NCBI RefSeq assembly: GCF_029227915.1
Contig: NC_079885.1
Span: forward strand, 24,429,001 to 24,493,000
Reading direction: 5' to 3'
Source: Hydractinia symbiolongicarpus
Lineage: Eukaryota > Cnidaria > Hydrozoa > Anthoathecata > Hydractiniidae
DNA length: 64,000 nt
Part shown: piece after piece, positions 47,772 through 62,826 of the stretch
How positions within the stretch are numbered: the stretch's first letter is position 1
How the letters are laid out: each line of letters begins with the position of its first letter
Position numbers and translations under genes: made by a program
Notes under the pieces: generated by a model
What the model saw: only the letters and a program-made list of their open reading frames with translations
Database searches by the model: none
What the model was told of the DNA's origin: nothing

Positions 47772-48891
47772 CAAATATAATTGAAAAAAACAACCGATAT
47801 TACAAATCATAGTCGTGTGCGCGGATTGATATTATTTATGTTATGTTAAGATTTTTTTCTTTCTGTCTGATCCATCATGGTTGATGTTAAACTCCCTATA
47901 TTATTTTTATATGTCGTATATAAATATTATATATACTATCAACGATGGAGGGTTATAGCTAAGCAGTGGAATACATTGAAAATGCTTATAGAAGGCTGTA
48001 TTTGGTTGATTAGCATACTTCCTTGGTGCTGCTTTTTGCTTGTTTGTTTGTGTGCGGAATCTCAGTTCGTTGATCCAAGAAAAATCACCAATGCCAATTT
48101 CAGACCAATGCGGATAAAGTAAAGATTTTTTTAAAAAATAAGCTTTGTTGCATTAGAAGCGCTTAATAATGTGTTACATTTTTGGAATGTTTTGTTATCA
48201 TTTAATAGGTAAGTTTAGTGGATAGTAAAGCATTAGAAAGCTTGTTTTTTATTACTTGGAGAGAACACAATATTTTCGTTTTGTCAGTTTTTTTTAAAGT
48301 TCTGTTTCATGGGTGAACAATAACATCTTTCGTATTTTCTATCATTTTTTAAGCGAACAGTGACGAAAACAAGACTTATTACATGAATACTAACTGGGCG
48401 AATATTTCCCATTTTTAATTTTTGCTTTTTTTATGGGAATTGATTTTTTATATGTATACTTAACGTATAATAAATTTCTAATTTTTTGTTTATTCGTTTG
48501 TTTGTTTGTTTGTTTGTTTTAAATGTATTTTGCTGGGAATTGAAAAGCATGAAAAAGAGAGGATGTTGATTTTTTTATTTTTCGATTGAAACCGTTTTTC
48601 TTAATCTTTTAAGCGTTTGACAGGTGTAACAAAAATGAATGGTATATTTGATGCATACACTTTATCAAGCATTCAATGATTTGATTTGATATATAAAATA
48701 AGAATTAACACGAAAGTTTAAAGGTGAAAAAGAATCTAAAGTGATCGACTTCACAAGTGGGGAATTAGAATATAAAAAACTTGTTTCTGTATTAGCATTT
48801 TAGTTTCACTTATTCAAAGACTGCCTGGAAATTATTTTATCGTGTTGATGCCGTTTTTATACTGTTAGTGAATAGATAAAATCAATTCAAT
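47772..48891. other. GLG1 3' region and WWOX upstream region
   Basis: About 1.1 kb between the GLG1 stop and the WWOX start. AATAAA at 48469-48474 could be a GLG1 poly(A) signal, though it is nearly 700 bp from the stop. A short TTTG repeat lies at about 48486-48519. An 81-codon frame at 47877-48122 has no recognisable features. Confidence 0.45.
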
Positions 48892-51800
48892 ATGGCTGAC
48901 CAACAGCTGGAGGAATTGTTCACAGATTCTGAAGATGAGTTGCCAACAGGTTGGGAAATGAGAGTGACAGATGCTGGGAGAGTTTTTTATGTCGAGTAAG
49001 AATATTTTGTTTGTTTTATGCTTAATTGCAGCTGTGGATTTACCCGCAAAGGAAACTCCCACAAAAATTTAGCTGGGCCTAATTCTGAAAAGATTCCCAC
49101 AAATTATTTAGAAAGTGAGGATTTGTAGAAATAAGTATCGCGAAGAAACTGTTGGCGAAAAATAATACATCGTATAAAACACGCGCGGCATTTTCTTCCG
49201 AAAACCTCTTTGCAAAACCTGTTTGTCAGATTCATAAAAATAAACCCATAAAACAAATAACCAAGCAAAAAATTAAGTTAATCTTGTTTTCTTTATGCCA
49301 AGCGTTGTCGCATTAACCTCAATTTAACCCTCCGGCCATATTTTTTTGTGGAGAGGGGAAGGAATATACTTTTTACAACATTTTAAGACTTGATCTAATT
49401 ATTCTCCTCAATTTCGTGTTTACAACGCTGCCTTCCTCTCACGTGAGAAGAAATCAAGGGATTTTGTCCCATAGAATCCCCAAATGGTACAAAATATTAA
49501 AAACAAAGTATTCTAAGTTATAGAAAAAGCCTGAGGACGAAACTACTGAAGAGAATGACTTAATTGTTGAACAGATTATCAGTTTTGTGTGTGTGTGCAA
49601 AGTTTTTGGTCTATAAAAACAACACGGAACTATGTTTTGTTTAGTCATTCAAGTAAACAAACACAGTGGCAACATCCGAAAACTGGTACCGAGAAATATT
49701 TATCAACAGGTGGGCGAGATGATTTTGCAAGCTATAAGAAAGTAGTAAATAAAATAATAAACTTCTTTCATTTTTTCAGATTATTGTGTTTTTTTATAGT
49801 GTTACCTTTTGGTTGGGAAAAAGCAACAGATGAAGAAGGCCAGACACTGTTTTTAGAGTATGTGGTCTGCAATTATTGATTCTCTACTTACCATGAACAC
49901 TTATGTTTTAATTTGTATTTTTCATGGCAGTTACACATTTAAGTATTGCGCCGCTCGTCATGTTCACATTTACCGAAGTATTTAAAGGGGCTACGGAACG
50001 GCTGTTGGTTTTCGACTTTAGTGACTTACACAAAATTCGAGCTGATGGCGGCAAAAAATGTAAGTTAAAAACTCAAACATATAGATATATCTAGAATTTT
50101 TATCTTCTTTAGCCTTGGCCATGTTTTCACCCAGAATGACTCTTGCTGAAATATTTCTTTGTAATATACTTTTCGAAAAAAGATATTGAACCAGCGAGCA
50201 AAGTGCGCTGGTCTGTTCATTGCGCAAAAAGCGTTTGCCGGATTTTTAATATGTGCGCGGGATATACGGAATGTGAGCATTTTCACCGGTTCGTAGCTCC
50301 TTTAAGTAACACTCGCATCCTGTGTTAAGAATAAATCGTCTTAAACTTCTTGGCCACTTGTCATTATAAACTCTTTTTTTAATGCAACTTTATTTGCACG
50401 TTTATTCAAACATTTTTCAATTTCGTCCGTGTTCGAATTAGCAGATTCGAGACTTGAAAGGTGCGTCGTTTGAAACTAGTGCTACATAAATACGGAGAGT
50501 GAGTGTCCAGTACGTATAGCATTTCATCATGTGATCTGAAAAATAAGCGTCGATGTTCACAGAATCTGCCTTACAATCATTTAGCAGTGATGTGGTCACA
50601 TTCACACAATTATATTTCTTTCTAGTCGCGTGAATAAAAAGAATACGTATGTTGATCCACGTATTGCATATGCTATGTCAGACAAGAAAAAGGCGATGTT
50701 GAAGTTTGATGCGGACAGTTCAGCTATGACCGTCATGAGAGGACAGGACATGCGAGGGAAAACAGCTCTAATAACTGGTGCGAACTCTGGCATAGGTTAG
50801 TTGTACGCATGTTTGTACACACCAGAACGCAAGTTAAATTGTCGCTTTTTAATGTCACTTTATTCTTCCTGCAGTCGATGTCAATAGTTTCTACTTTTGT
50901 TGCAATATTATCATCACTGTTTCTGTAGTTGATGTCAATAGCTTCTACTTTTCTGCAGTCGATGTCAATAGCTTCTACTTTTCTGCAGTCGACGTCAATA
51001 GCGTCTACTATTCTTCAGTCGACGTCAATAGTGTCTACTTTTGTTACAAAATTGTCATCACTGTTTCTGCAGTCGACGCCAATAGCTTCTACTTTTCTTC
51101 ATTCCACGTCAATAGCTTCTACTTTTGTTGCAATATTAGGATACGAAACTGCTCTAGCGTTGTCATTACATGGTTGTCACGTGGTATTGGCTTGCCGTGA
51201 TTTGAAAAAAGCAAAAAAAGCAGCTGACGTCATCAGAGTGAAACAGGTATAGGCATGTTCCATAGAACTTTTATTTTTATGTTTATGACACGTGATCAGT
51301 ATGCATTCTGTAGCCGTTTCGAGAACTTTATTGCAACATATTTTGGTGCTTAAGATTTAACTGTTTCATTGAATATATTTTAAATATGTCTGTGCTGGCT
51401 GCTTTTATAGTTAAAGAAATATAGTTAAACCCTGATAAGTATCGCTAAAATAAATCCTGGGAAAATGTCTCGAATTTCAATAGACACTTTCATTTCGAGT
51501 TAAAAAATACGAAATGTGTGTTTATTCAGATTGGGTGATTAATACTAAGCTAATTGTATCCACTAAATAAAAATTGATTTTTTAAATTGTTTTGTTTTCA
51601 TCATTCTTTTTTCAGAGCTTGCCTGTGCCAGTGGATGTTCTGGAGTGTGATCTGGCGTCGCTTGACAGTGTGAAAAAGTGTGCAGAGTGCTTTCTACAAT
51701 TAAAATGGTTTGTTTTTCTTTTTCTTGTACCATTAGAATTCATAATTTTGTTTCATTAATCACTAATGATTTCTGTAAAAAAAAATTTCTCTGACGACAA

Positions 51801-53827
51801 CACAGATGTAGCGGCATTACAACGTCAAAATATTTATTAAAATACGGGACTGCTGTTGTCGATGTATCTTGTAATAAGAATTTTTTTGTTAAAAAAGCGT
51901 AAAAAAAGATTAGCATGGTCAAGTTAAAAGCAAGAATTTTCACGATTCTCCTTTACGCGTATTCTGAACGTTCATAGAATCTTATTGTGTAGGTTTTTAT
52001 GTAAGCTGACTTTAAATGTTTTTTCGATTTAGATATGTTAATGTCCCCTGTACAATCTTATTTTGTTTTACTCTACGCGTGTTGATTTATCGAGACATCC
52101 TAAATTCCGTCACCTTAAGGAAAGTAAGTTTTTGTAAAAGTAGCCCATGTCTCGCTCATTTGTTTACATTTTTCGTAGTCCACTTGACATTTTGGTTTGT
52201 AATGCTGGTGTGATGGGACTCGCTTACTCACAAACAGTCGATGGCATCGAGACAACATTTGCAACGAACCATCTTGGTCATTTCTACTTGACAGATCTGT
52301 TAAAAGATGTTCTCATTGAATCAGCACCCTCGCGTGTTGTTGTGGTGTCATCAGAATCTCACAGGTACGAAATAATTTTCATCAAGATTAAAGAAAGGCT
52401 GCAATGAATTTTAATTATTTCGATCGTCACCCAATACACCGCTTTACGGTTAATCACGCATGCGCGAGAAAAAATATATTTAGCGCGGTAGGTAAACGTT
52501 AATTTACTGTGAAGGGAATGATAGAGAAGTGTCCAATATAGCAACAACGATATCCTTTATCATATTTTTTTCAGCGCCTGCTCCGTTTGTTGTTTCTTGC
52601 TAGCAGCCACAATGTTTTTCTAAACTTAACAACATATCATAAAATTACGAGGATATTCATGATAATTTTCTTACGCATGAACACTGGCCATTACTGCCAT
52701 ATGCAGTACTTCGTTGTTGAAGATATTTATAATAAACTAGTCAGTGGCCCGTGGAAAAATGCACGGGTCTGTTGTTTTTATACCGCATTGCGTGTCTCTC
52801 ACTACTTGCGGTACCATTTTGAAAATGTCAAGTATTCGTTGTCATGATGTAAGAGTATCAACTAGTTCTTGCCTTTGTGTTAAAAAATTCTCAGATGCTT
52901 AACAGTCCAAACTATTTTAATTTTTCACAAAAATTAAATGCGTCGATTGAATTTCTGATCTTTTCTTGAGGAATTAGCATCAAATTCTTTCACTTGGTTT
53001 TAGCAATATCAATGAAATCTGTTCTGGCCTAAAATAGCTGGCGAGATGACGTAAATGTTAAGAATTAATATTCAGTGAGCGCCCATGCTGATTTTTTTAG
53101 TCTTATATTGTTTATCGTAGGTATCCATCTTTATACGACAACGCGTTTGATGTTCCTAACCTACCAATGAAAAAGTCGGAATATTGGTCGATTGTTGCAT
53201 ACAACCAATCAAAATTGTGCAATTTGTTGTTTACATTCGAACTGAACCGTCGACTCTCCCCGTATGGTGTGTTCTGCAACGCGGTGCATCCTGGGAATTT
53301 AGTCTATACACAACTTGCACGCCATTCGTATTTTTGTAAGGTGCTGTTTACACTATGCAGACCGTTCAGTAAATCGCAGGTAAGTCTCCCTTTCAATAAT
53401 TGTGCTTTGTACATAATTTGATTGGTTTCTCCCTTGTGATTCTTTCCACAGCGAACGTCACAAAAGTCGTAAATGTTGAAAAAAGAGAGTACATTCATAA
53501 ATTTTAAGTCAAGCATTCATAGTTTCTTTAATGTCTTTTTTTGCGATGACTCTCATATGAAGGTTCACCATGACGAAAAGCAGATGATTCTGATTACTGT
53601 AGTAGGAATCTTTCTTTTTGTAGGCCCAAGGTGCTGCAACCACTGTATATTGCGCCGCCTCACCACAGTTGGAAAATGTCGGGGGCTATTATTTCAATAA
53701 CTGTTGTGGATGTCATCCGTCCAGTTTAGCCAACGATGAAGAGCTAGCGAAAAGACTATGGGACTTTAGTGAAAAATTAGCTTATAGGAAAGTGGATAGT
53801 GAAGGAAAAATTCTTGGTGTCAGATAA
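48892..53827 (+). CDS. WWOX: WW domain-containing oxidoreductase
   Basis: Nine exons, phases exact: 48892-48995, 49645-49709, 49800-49857, 50626-50795, 51140-51246, 51616-51707, 52179-52364, 53121-53379, 53624-53827; 414 aa, which I recall as the human length. WW1 (about 17-47) has LPTGWEM and TQWQHPK. WW2 (about 58-88) has LPFGWEK and NTYVDPR, with Tyr instead of the second Trp as I recall for vertebrates. The short-chain dehydrogenase domain (about 121-390) has [10 protein letters not shown] for cofactor binding, a VCNAG motif, [18 protein letters not shown] and the catalytic YNQSK (Tyr288, Lys292). The C-terminal GGYYFNNC is conserved. WW1 binds PPxY ligands; WWOX acts as an adaptor and oxidoreductase, with signalling and metabolic roles known in vertebrates and flies. 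The basic GKRKRV-type nuclear localisation signal between the WW domains is absent; that linker reads TGTEKYLST. Confidence 0.98.
50866..51135 (+). repeat. 27 bp minisatellite in WWOX intron 4
   Basis: About nine imperfect units of the type TCGATGTCAATAGCTTCTAC then TTTTCTGCAG, with a longer variant carrying GTTGCAATATTATCATCACTG. The array runs up to the acceptor of exon 51140-51246, so the pyrimidine tract of that acceptor (TTCTACTTTTGTTGCAATAT then TAG) is itself a repeat unit. From 50929 the array is open in the frame of the next exon, but exon 4 leaves one base, so this frame is not reached by simple use of the CTGCAG sites. Confidence 0.8.
52736..52825 (+). mobile_element. Short repeat, ACTAGTCG family, truncated copy
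   Basis: ACTAGTCAGTGGCCCGTGGA then AAAATGCACGGG, with ATTGCGTG and ACTACTTGCGGTACCATTTT following, matches the first part of 13855-13973. The CGTATACGGG end is missing. It lies in a WWOX intron. Confidence 0.5.
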
Positions 53828-55305
53828 AACGCTGTTTTGACTATCACCTCTAAATTGTATCCTGTTAATTTCTATTGTTACGTGTAGTTTTACTGAAAAT
53901 TCAGTTGTATATACTTGTAAATATTTTCTAAATCTACTTATTATTTTAATAAATATTTCAATTTATATACTTCTTTAATTTTTTATTAACAGGATCTTAA
54001 GAAAAACTATTCTTATGCCAATTACGGCTGGTAATGGTATGGGGAGTAAGACGCAACAACTTTCACCTGATGAACACTTATGCCCATTATATAAGCAGCC
54101 CTGTGCAGAACTCGCAACATTTTTACTAAGTTCAACTCTGCGCAGCTTATAAAAGCAATATTCAGCTGTGCTTGACTCGATTGTATAAAGCCAAATGCCT
54201 AGACGAGCGTGACGAGCCGAGGCCTCGTGAACATTTTATGAGTTCGGTGCAGCATAGTTTACATAATAGGCGTGCCACAAATAAGCTCCTCAAATAAACA
54301 CGTGATCCCTCGTAAAAATTGCAAAAGATAACAACTATCAATTGTGGTAAATAGACTTCGCAACACAGAATTTAATAAAAAACGTCTTTTTGAAATATCG
54401 AAAGGAACTTTGACGAAAAAAAGTAATGAATATAGGAAATCATGTTGTCAAGATAATCGCGGAGATTTTTAGTAATTTTAGTAATTGTTTTTCTTTTGAT
54501 AAGACCACTTCAATCCTCTCCCTTTTTCTTCACAAAATCTTTGAATTAAATATATGTAAAACAAAAAAGTCTCTGCTTCAGCTTGAAGTGCTTAAGCGCT
54601 GGTCTAGCAACCATCGAACAGAGAAAAAGACGTTATTTTTTCACATTGTTCTAATTAAACTAGAAGAATAAAGTTAGTACAAATCAACAATCACGCAAGG
54701 ATATATTGAATGCCAGATAATAAACAAGATGAGATGAGAGCAAATCAAACTTCCAGAAGAAATACTTATATTTTCAATAATAAAAACATGAGTTTCCAGG
54801 AGCATTAATAAATTCATGAGTTTACAGCTACCCTGTGTTGCTCTTGGTAAATTCCATAAATTTTGCAAAATTAAAAAACAAGTCAGGTACACGATTCAAT
54901 TTGTTTTACAGACTTTGTCAAAAATCGGTATATTTTTAACCCGTTTTGACTCATTTTACCCACGAATTCCCCTTACTGGGCCGGAGACTCACATTTGAGA
55001 GTCAATTATTCTTAATCATTGTGCAAAAGATCAGAAGAAAACTATTGATCCAATTCTGAGAAAAGCTGGTGACGAATGGATGCACGGATACAGGTCAATT
55101 GATAAAGCCTCACAGTACCAAATGTGTCAAAAAATTAAAACAACTTATTTTCAGAAAGTCAGACGTACGAAGTTTTCTGCTTTGCGATTACTATGACTTG
55201 ACAATTTTTGCGCAACTTATTTGTTCCAGCAGGAATGGAGGCAAGAGGCAAATAAAAACAAGACAAATTGAATATTTATTATTCAGCTTGTAAAGCATTT
55301 ACATT
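53828..55305. other. WWOX-FAU convergent interval
   Basis: No gene. AATAAA at 53948-53953 is a good WWOX poly(A) signal, about 120 bp past its stop. AATAAA on the minus strand at 55275-55280 suits FAU, about 26 bp past its stop. The rest is AT-rich, with short frames (for example 54426-54671) that show no protein features. Confidence 0.6.
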
Positions 55306-58300
55306 CTAAGCATTTGAGTTGGGTCCTCGTCTTCGTCCTGGTGTGATGACAGCATTAGCAAATCGAGAATTGTATTGATGTCGTCTTTTACAACGACCTG
55401 TCTTTGGTTTTTTCTTTTCTTGCTTGTCGACCTAAAAAAGAATTTTATTTCTAGATTCTAACTCACCATTTGAACTTTGAAGAAAGAATCTGAAGCATTT
55501 TTTTTCAACTTCACTGTTTTTCTCTTTTTTTTTAGATTTTCTACTATAATTTTAAGATTCTTATACACAGACACTAGGAAATTTCTAATTTAGGCACACA
55601 TTCAAAAATTTGGCAAAGTTTTAAACATTCAAAGACTACAAACAGATTTATTTTCTACGAGACAATTTATCCAACTAGATGCGTTTTCTGATATATTTTA
55701 GTTAAGTTCGGAAAACAATTGACATTTGAGCACTAACTGCAACAGACCCCAATTCAACAGGATTTTAACTTGCTTGTTACCCCACAATATTATTATTTGC
55801 AAGATATTTTCACCATTTTCACAAAAAATACCGACTTGTAAATTTCTTTGCAAAATTTTTATACAAGTCTTAATAACAAGTTACTAACAACTTAATTACA
55901 AGTCTTAATAAAAGTAAATCTTAGGACAAAAAACTTCATGTTACCTTTGGTGTTTGTCCCTTGACTTTTCCAGCACGAGCTAAAGAACCATGGACTTTAC
56001 CTAAAATAAAAAAGCAGCATCATAACGAGTGCAGTACGGGTAGTTTCTCTGTCTTATAAACATTCATTAAATCCTTCGTATTTCCGTCTCTGATGCTCCG
56101 TTGTCTTTATATTCAATATTATTCTGAAATATCTGTATCTCAAGAGTACCATGCAGAAAACTTTCATTATTCCCTCTGCACCTGCCATGATAATTAAAGC
56201 GATAAAAATGTCAGTTGATTAAATAACTTTTTATAGGTTTGTCCAAATTGAACTTGGCACACTTATAGTACGTCACAAAAGGAAAAAAAATGCAGCAATA
56301 AATTTTTGTTTTATGTTAGCGTCTTCAAAAGTTTTAAATTTGCTTAAAATACCACTATTGTCATAAAATTTAATTACTTTAGTTCTAGTGTGAATTTTCA
56401 GATTCTGTTTGAAGTTTCTGAAAGCTAAATAAAATTTATTTATCATATTTTCGTTTTTTTGTGAAAAGACTGCCCGAAAATCCTGTTTTTCCTGTTTGTC
56501 TATAACATGCAGGAGGAGTTCGCAAAAAATCCTGTTTTTAGGTAATTTTTTGAAAAAATTAGGAAATCATATTAATCACGTGTCCATAACATGCAGGAGG
56601 ATTCTTCTTGATAAAACAAGTTTCAAGTTCTAAGAATAATCCTAACAGGAGTTATTATATTTTCCCAATTAAAAGGATTGCATAGAGTTTGACAATAATA
56701 TATATCCAACTCCCTTCACTCTAGTTAAATTACATGGTGATTTCTTTACAGAACGTATAAAGTTTGGCTAATAGGGGCAGTTGCACTGCTTCTATTCGCC
56801 AAAATATATGCACATTTCCACAAATGTTGCTGCTAAATATAAATATGTTGGTCATTTTTGTTGAGAATGATCAGAAAATTTCAAGCGTGTCAACCCGGAT
56901 CTTAGAATTAAAAATGATTAAAAAAATGTTTGAAAAACCAAGGCAGGTTTCTGTGGCCTGCTGCTTTATACCTCAATTTATCGCAATGGTGGTTTTCTAG
57001 GAAACATATTAAAGTTAGTTATCATATAGTCTAATTTTAGGAGCGCAAAAGGTAATCAACTTGTAGAAGATACTCAAAACAAGATATACCCAAACTGAGA
57101 GACTCAAATTATTTAAATTAGAATGTTATATGTTTACCCAGGGTAAGCCGATATTGTGAAAAAGTTTCCTTTATGAACTCTTCATTAAAGAGTGGTGATA
57201 TAACAGTCAGGGTAAACACCTAATTAAGCGACGGTAGGCTAATTAGGGCACACCACCTAGTTACGCAACTCATGGTAGACTAGTTAGGCAATATATATTT
57301 GTTGGCTTTTCACACACTCCTAAGAAAAAATCGCAAAAAATCTTTGTTCAGAATGGATAGTCTACGCGACCATGATTCCAAAATTGTCATTTGTGCCTCG
57401 ATATGTTGCACAAGTAAGAATTATGTTAAAATGAAATATATAATCTAATTAGGTTAAGTGTGGTCTATTTAGATGACAATAGTAATTGGTCAAAATTGGC
57501 TGCAAAGTAGACATATTTGATTTACATAAAAATTGTAGTGCGAAACGCAATGATTTCAACATATTTACAACAGTAAGATTTTGTTTGTCTAGTTAGATTG
57601 CACGTCGCCTAATTAAACTACATCACGTTGCCTAACTTAACGACTGGCCTAATTAGGCCATGCCGCCTAATTAGGTGTTAAACCTGACAAGAGGGTGCCA
57701 ATATGCCGCAAATGCCCGCATATATAAGGTTGAGTTCTGGCCACTTTGTGAATAAAATTGGTGGTTGTCCCCCGATCCTGCCCGCACTTTCCTGAACACG
57801 CGAACATGGAGCATTCTCAAAATGCAATTCCTTGTAACATGCCATGCGGACAATAGTTGGGAAAAAGGGGACTGAACATAAAGGAGTTAATAAAGTTTAT
57901 AATATAAGTTATTTATAAAGTAAACTTTATCAAAAACCATCAAAAACAGTTCTTTTAATTATTTTTTTTCAGTATGAGCAAAGTAGACAGAAGAGAGCCT
58001 GGGTATTATGAATTTATTTATTTATTTTTCTATTTCATATATAAAGCTAACTTAATATATTTTATTTGACTAGGTCTAAAGGTCTGTACTTTTATTTCTA
58101 TTTATCTATGTTATGCTCGCTTATCGGGTGATAGGCATATATACCACATAGTAAGTTTATTTTAATGTTTGTAGTTTTTTTAATCATATTAGTCTCGGTT
58201 TTTTCGGGTGAATACTTGAATTTTTTTCAAAACACTGAACTCGCCCGAAAACGCCAGCACTTTTTACAGGGTATGCGGCTTATCGGCACCCTCGTACCCT

Positions 58301-58784
58301 GACAAAGATCGACTTGGCAATAATATCAGTCATATCAACTTTCCGTTAGAGTTACGTAAATACAAAATTGTCTACAATGCATGTAAAAGTATTTGGTAAG
58401 AAAAAATTAGCCAAGGAGGAGATGTGGGTGAAAAGTGCTAGGTAAGTTTTAACATACAAAATCTCTGTCGCCAACACTCTAGCTAACGAGGCAAATTGAT
58501 ACAAATGACCTCTTTTTAGGTAAAATATGATATGCTAATGTTGAAACTAGAACAATGATAATACCTCCGAGTACTCGTACGCCTAAGGAGATCGTAGACG
58601 ACGCATTGATTTCACATTCACAAAGTGACTTTTCATCTTGAAGTGGATGTCCACCATAAACAAGGACTTGGTCCTCTACGGGGACACCACTTCTGAAAGC
58701 AATCAATTCCTTTAAGTCACTGACAGAAATTGAACTGCTGATGTCGTAGACATTAGTAGATTGGCCCTGAACAAAGATCTGCAT
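55306..58784 (-). CDS. FAU: Ubiquitin-like protein FUBI fused to ribosomal protein eS30
   Basis: Three exons in transcript order: 58784-58565, 56000-55945, 55431-55306; 133 aa, which I recall as the length of human FAU. Residues 1-74 are a ubiquitin-fold domain starting [15 protein letters not shown], with [10 protein letters not shown] and PLQDEKSL, ending LGG. The processing site is Gly74-Lys75, encoded across the first intron. eS30 follows: [18 protein letters not shown], the basic [20 protein letters not shown], then NSRFANAV and a C-terminal PNSNA. The ubiquitin-like part is cleaved off and eS30 joins the small ribosomal subunit. The ATG chosen is that of MQIF. The frame is open upstream to 58982, but that extension is not family-like and is probably 5' leader. 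Intron 1 carries two transposons. Confidence 0.98.
57206..57687. mobile_element. TIR element in FAU intron 1 (CTAATTAGG type)
   Basis: GTCAGGGTAAACACCTAATT then AAGCG (57206-) is inverted at GCCTAATTAGGTGTTAAACC then TGAC (to about 57687). Similarity extends about 45 bp, including GGCTAATTAGG versus CCTAATTAGGCC. The unit is about 480 bp, non-coding, and has many TTAGGC-like words near both ends. Confidence 0.7.
57683..58303. mobile_element. TIR element in FAU intron 1, related to 30019-30434
   Basis: The left end CCTGACAAGAGGGTGCCAAT then ATGCCGC is inverted at GCGGCTTATCGGCACCCTCG then TACCCTGAC (58275-58303). Internal words (TGCCCGCACTTTCC, GCAATTCCTTGTAACAT, CAAAAACAGTTCTTTTAA) match the GLG1 intron copy in inverse orientation. 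Its left end abuts or overlaps the right end of the neighbouring element by a few bases. Confidence 0.65.
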
Positions 58785-59522
58785 TATGACTTCTTTAGAT
58801 GGAGGATACAACCTCTTCTGCCACAATTTTATAAAGACTCGTGCACGGCAAGAACGAAATATTTGTCCCGCATTGCACCACGAAATGAAAGATTTCAGGA
58901 CGGCCCTGTTTTGAACCACCCGATTGACCGAAATATTGCAATCGTAACATATAATCATAAAAATTGACTTAACATTTTTCAATCAGATGATTGTGGCATG
59001 TTTGCCCCGTTTTGTTTTTAATGAAAAGTACACATAAGTTGTATCTTATTATTATTAACGTTTCCTGAAAATTTGAAAGAAATTGATACGACGGAAGGTA
59101 AAAAAACTGGAGAAAACACGCTTTCGTCTCTAACAAACTACTCTCTTAAAAACACAATTTTTACCTCCTTTTTTCCGATATTGTAAAACGAGGGAGAGCC
59201 GTAGGAACGCATGTACAATTGAATTATCGTAAAGGTGTATTAAATTTATTAGGTATAGTTCAATGTTATCCAACCTCAAAGAGGTTGAATGTTGTCTACA
59301 TTTTTAAATTTAACCACTTAATAAAATTTAAAAAAATATCCTGTGCGGTATATGATGTTTAATAAAATTTTATCAGCAGTTGCCGAATAAAACTAAAGTT
59401 TATATTCCTGAAAATTCAAAGAATAGACTGCCCCGCTTTTTGCGGTAATTCGTTCCGCGGGGTAAATGCCAAACGAAGGTTATCGGGGCTGTTGAAGAAG
59501 TAAACACACGATCTTCCTCAAG
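58785..59522. promoter_or_regulatory. Shared upstream region of FAU and TMEM208
   Basis: The start codons of the two divergent genes are 738 bp apart. The interval includes a GC-richer patch near 59430-59470 with an imperfect inverted repeat (CCCCGC...GCGGGG around TTTTTGCGGTAATTCGTT). FAU may have an unseen 5' non-coding exon here. The bidirectional-promoter reading is an inference from layout. Confidence 0.4.

Positions 59523-62826
<3,304 letters not shown>

Noticed and set aside
47877-48122. 81-codon frame between GLG1 and WWOX
   Set aside because: Hydrophobic AT-rich chance frame in the probable GLG1 3' UTR, with no splice or start support.
50929-51252. Open frame through the WWOX minisatellite joined to exon 5, encoding repeated [10 protein letters not shown]
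   Set aside because: It arises because the 27 bp unit is a multiple of three. Phase from exon 4 does not lead into it through the visible CTGCAG acceptors, and WWOX does not contain such a segment.
58785-58982. N-terminal extension of the FAU frame
   Set aside because: The FUBI domain begins exactly at MQIF (58784) and the upstream residues have no family similarity; more likely 5' leader or intron.
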